A DNA stretch of 64,000 bases from positions 51,439 to 115,438 of the forward strand of contig PHCE01000015.1 in NCBI GenBank assembly GCA_002840765.1, given 5' to 3'. The stretch comes from Betaproteobacteria bacterium HGW-Betaproteobacteria-7 (GTDB lineage: Bacteria > Pseudomonadota > Gammaproteobacteria > Burkholderiales > Rhodocyclaceae). The notes under the pieces are model-generated. The model saw only the letters and a program-made list of their open reading frames with translations. It was not told where the DNA came from and did not search any database. Positions within the stretch are counted from its first letter, which is position 1, and every line of letters starts with the position of its first letter. A program made the position numbers and the translations under genes. This document shows, in pieces, positions 63,908 to 64,000 of this stretch.

Positions 63908-64000
63908 TCCCCCCGGAAATTAGCGGCAGTTAAAAGTAGAATTTTCTCCACAGCAGCCCGAGGAAGTTTTACATGAAGACGTCACGCTTTTCAGACAGCC
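63908..64000 (+). mobile_element. Left end of a probable IS3-family insertion sequence
   Basis: ATG at 63973, with CGAGGAAG upstream, begins MKTSRFSDS. Many IS3-family (IS407-like) OrfA transposases start with MK(T/K)SRF(T/S)DSQI. The 65 bases before it hold no gene and should contain the left inverted repeat, whose exact end I cannot fix without the right end. The rest lies outside the window. Confidence 0.6.

Overview
The window (64 kb, GC-rich, roughly 60-65 % by eye) reads as a chromosomal aromatic-degradation island of a betaproteobacterium. The phenylacetate gene order, the phenol-hydroxylase-type operon, many c-type cytochromes and TRAP transporters suggest Rhodocyclales (Azoarcus/Thauera/Dechloromonas type). 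That placement is inference from gene content; no rRNA or tRNA gene was seen.

Layout. 1-5.7 kb (minus strand): phenylacetyl-CoA pathway genes paaN-G-H-I-K, with paaK running off the left edge. 6-9.3 kb (plus): an unassigned ferritin-like diiron protein, a ferredoxin-type reductase and a PaaX repressor. 9.3-13.2 kb: YdcF-like protein, a Fic-like protein with a degenerate active-site motif, PaaY and an IclR regulator. 13.2-17.4 kb: a Liv-type ABC transporter without a binding protein, whose second ATPase is fused to a hemerythrin domain. 17.4-19.4 kb: a tetraheme protein joining a cytochrome c peroxidase half to a thiosulfate-dehydrogenase-like half. 19.4-25 kb: a looser, partly lower-GC stretch with two methyltransferases, a FemAB-like acyltransferase, a Cys-rich copper-binding protein and an exonuclease, separated by long non-coding gaps.

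25-31.4 kb: divergent HpaR-type (MarR) and HpaA-type (AraC) regulators, then a complete six-gene multicomponent phenol hydroxylase operon (dmpKLMNOP type). 31.4-33.8 kb: a nucleotidyltransferase-fold protein and another AraC regulator. 33.9-37.6 kb: an aromatic amine dehydrogenase cluster (aauBEDA) with two small cytochromes c. 37.8-44.3 kb: a DUF1329 / DUF1302 / RND / YCF48 envelope module. 44.4 kb: an aldehyde dehydrogenase. 46.5-57.7 kb: a TRAP transporter followed by the full homoprotocatechuate meta-cleavage pathway hpaG1-G2-E-D-D2-F-H-I and a succinate-semialdehyde-type dehydrogenase. 57.7-63.8 kb: drug-type MFS exporter, AraC regulator, orphan TRAP binding protein, class II aldolase, second MFS and a GlcG/HbpS protein. 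The right edge cuts what looks like the start of an IS3-family transposase.

How it fits together (inference). Aromatic amines such as phenylethylamine or tyramine would be deaminated in the periplasm by the amine dehydrogenase and the aldehydes oxidised by the aldehyde dehydrogenase. Phenylacetate would go through the CoA/epoxide route. 4-Hydroxyphenylacetate would need 3-hydroxylation to homoprotocatechuate before HpaD. No HpaBC flavin hydroxylase is present, and no catechol 2,3-dioxygenase accompanies the phenol hydroxylase. The phenol-hydroxylase-type enzyme is flanked by HpaA and HpaR homologues, so it is a candidate non-canonical 4-hydroxyphenylacetate 3-hydroxylase. A shared 14-bp palindrome, ACTAAYATRTTAGT (up to two mismatches), lies in front of the HpaR/HpaA pair, the hydroxylase operon, the amine-cluster AraC gene, the TRAP/hpa operon (twice) and the final MFS gene. 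It links these units into one probable HpaR-like regulon.
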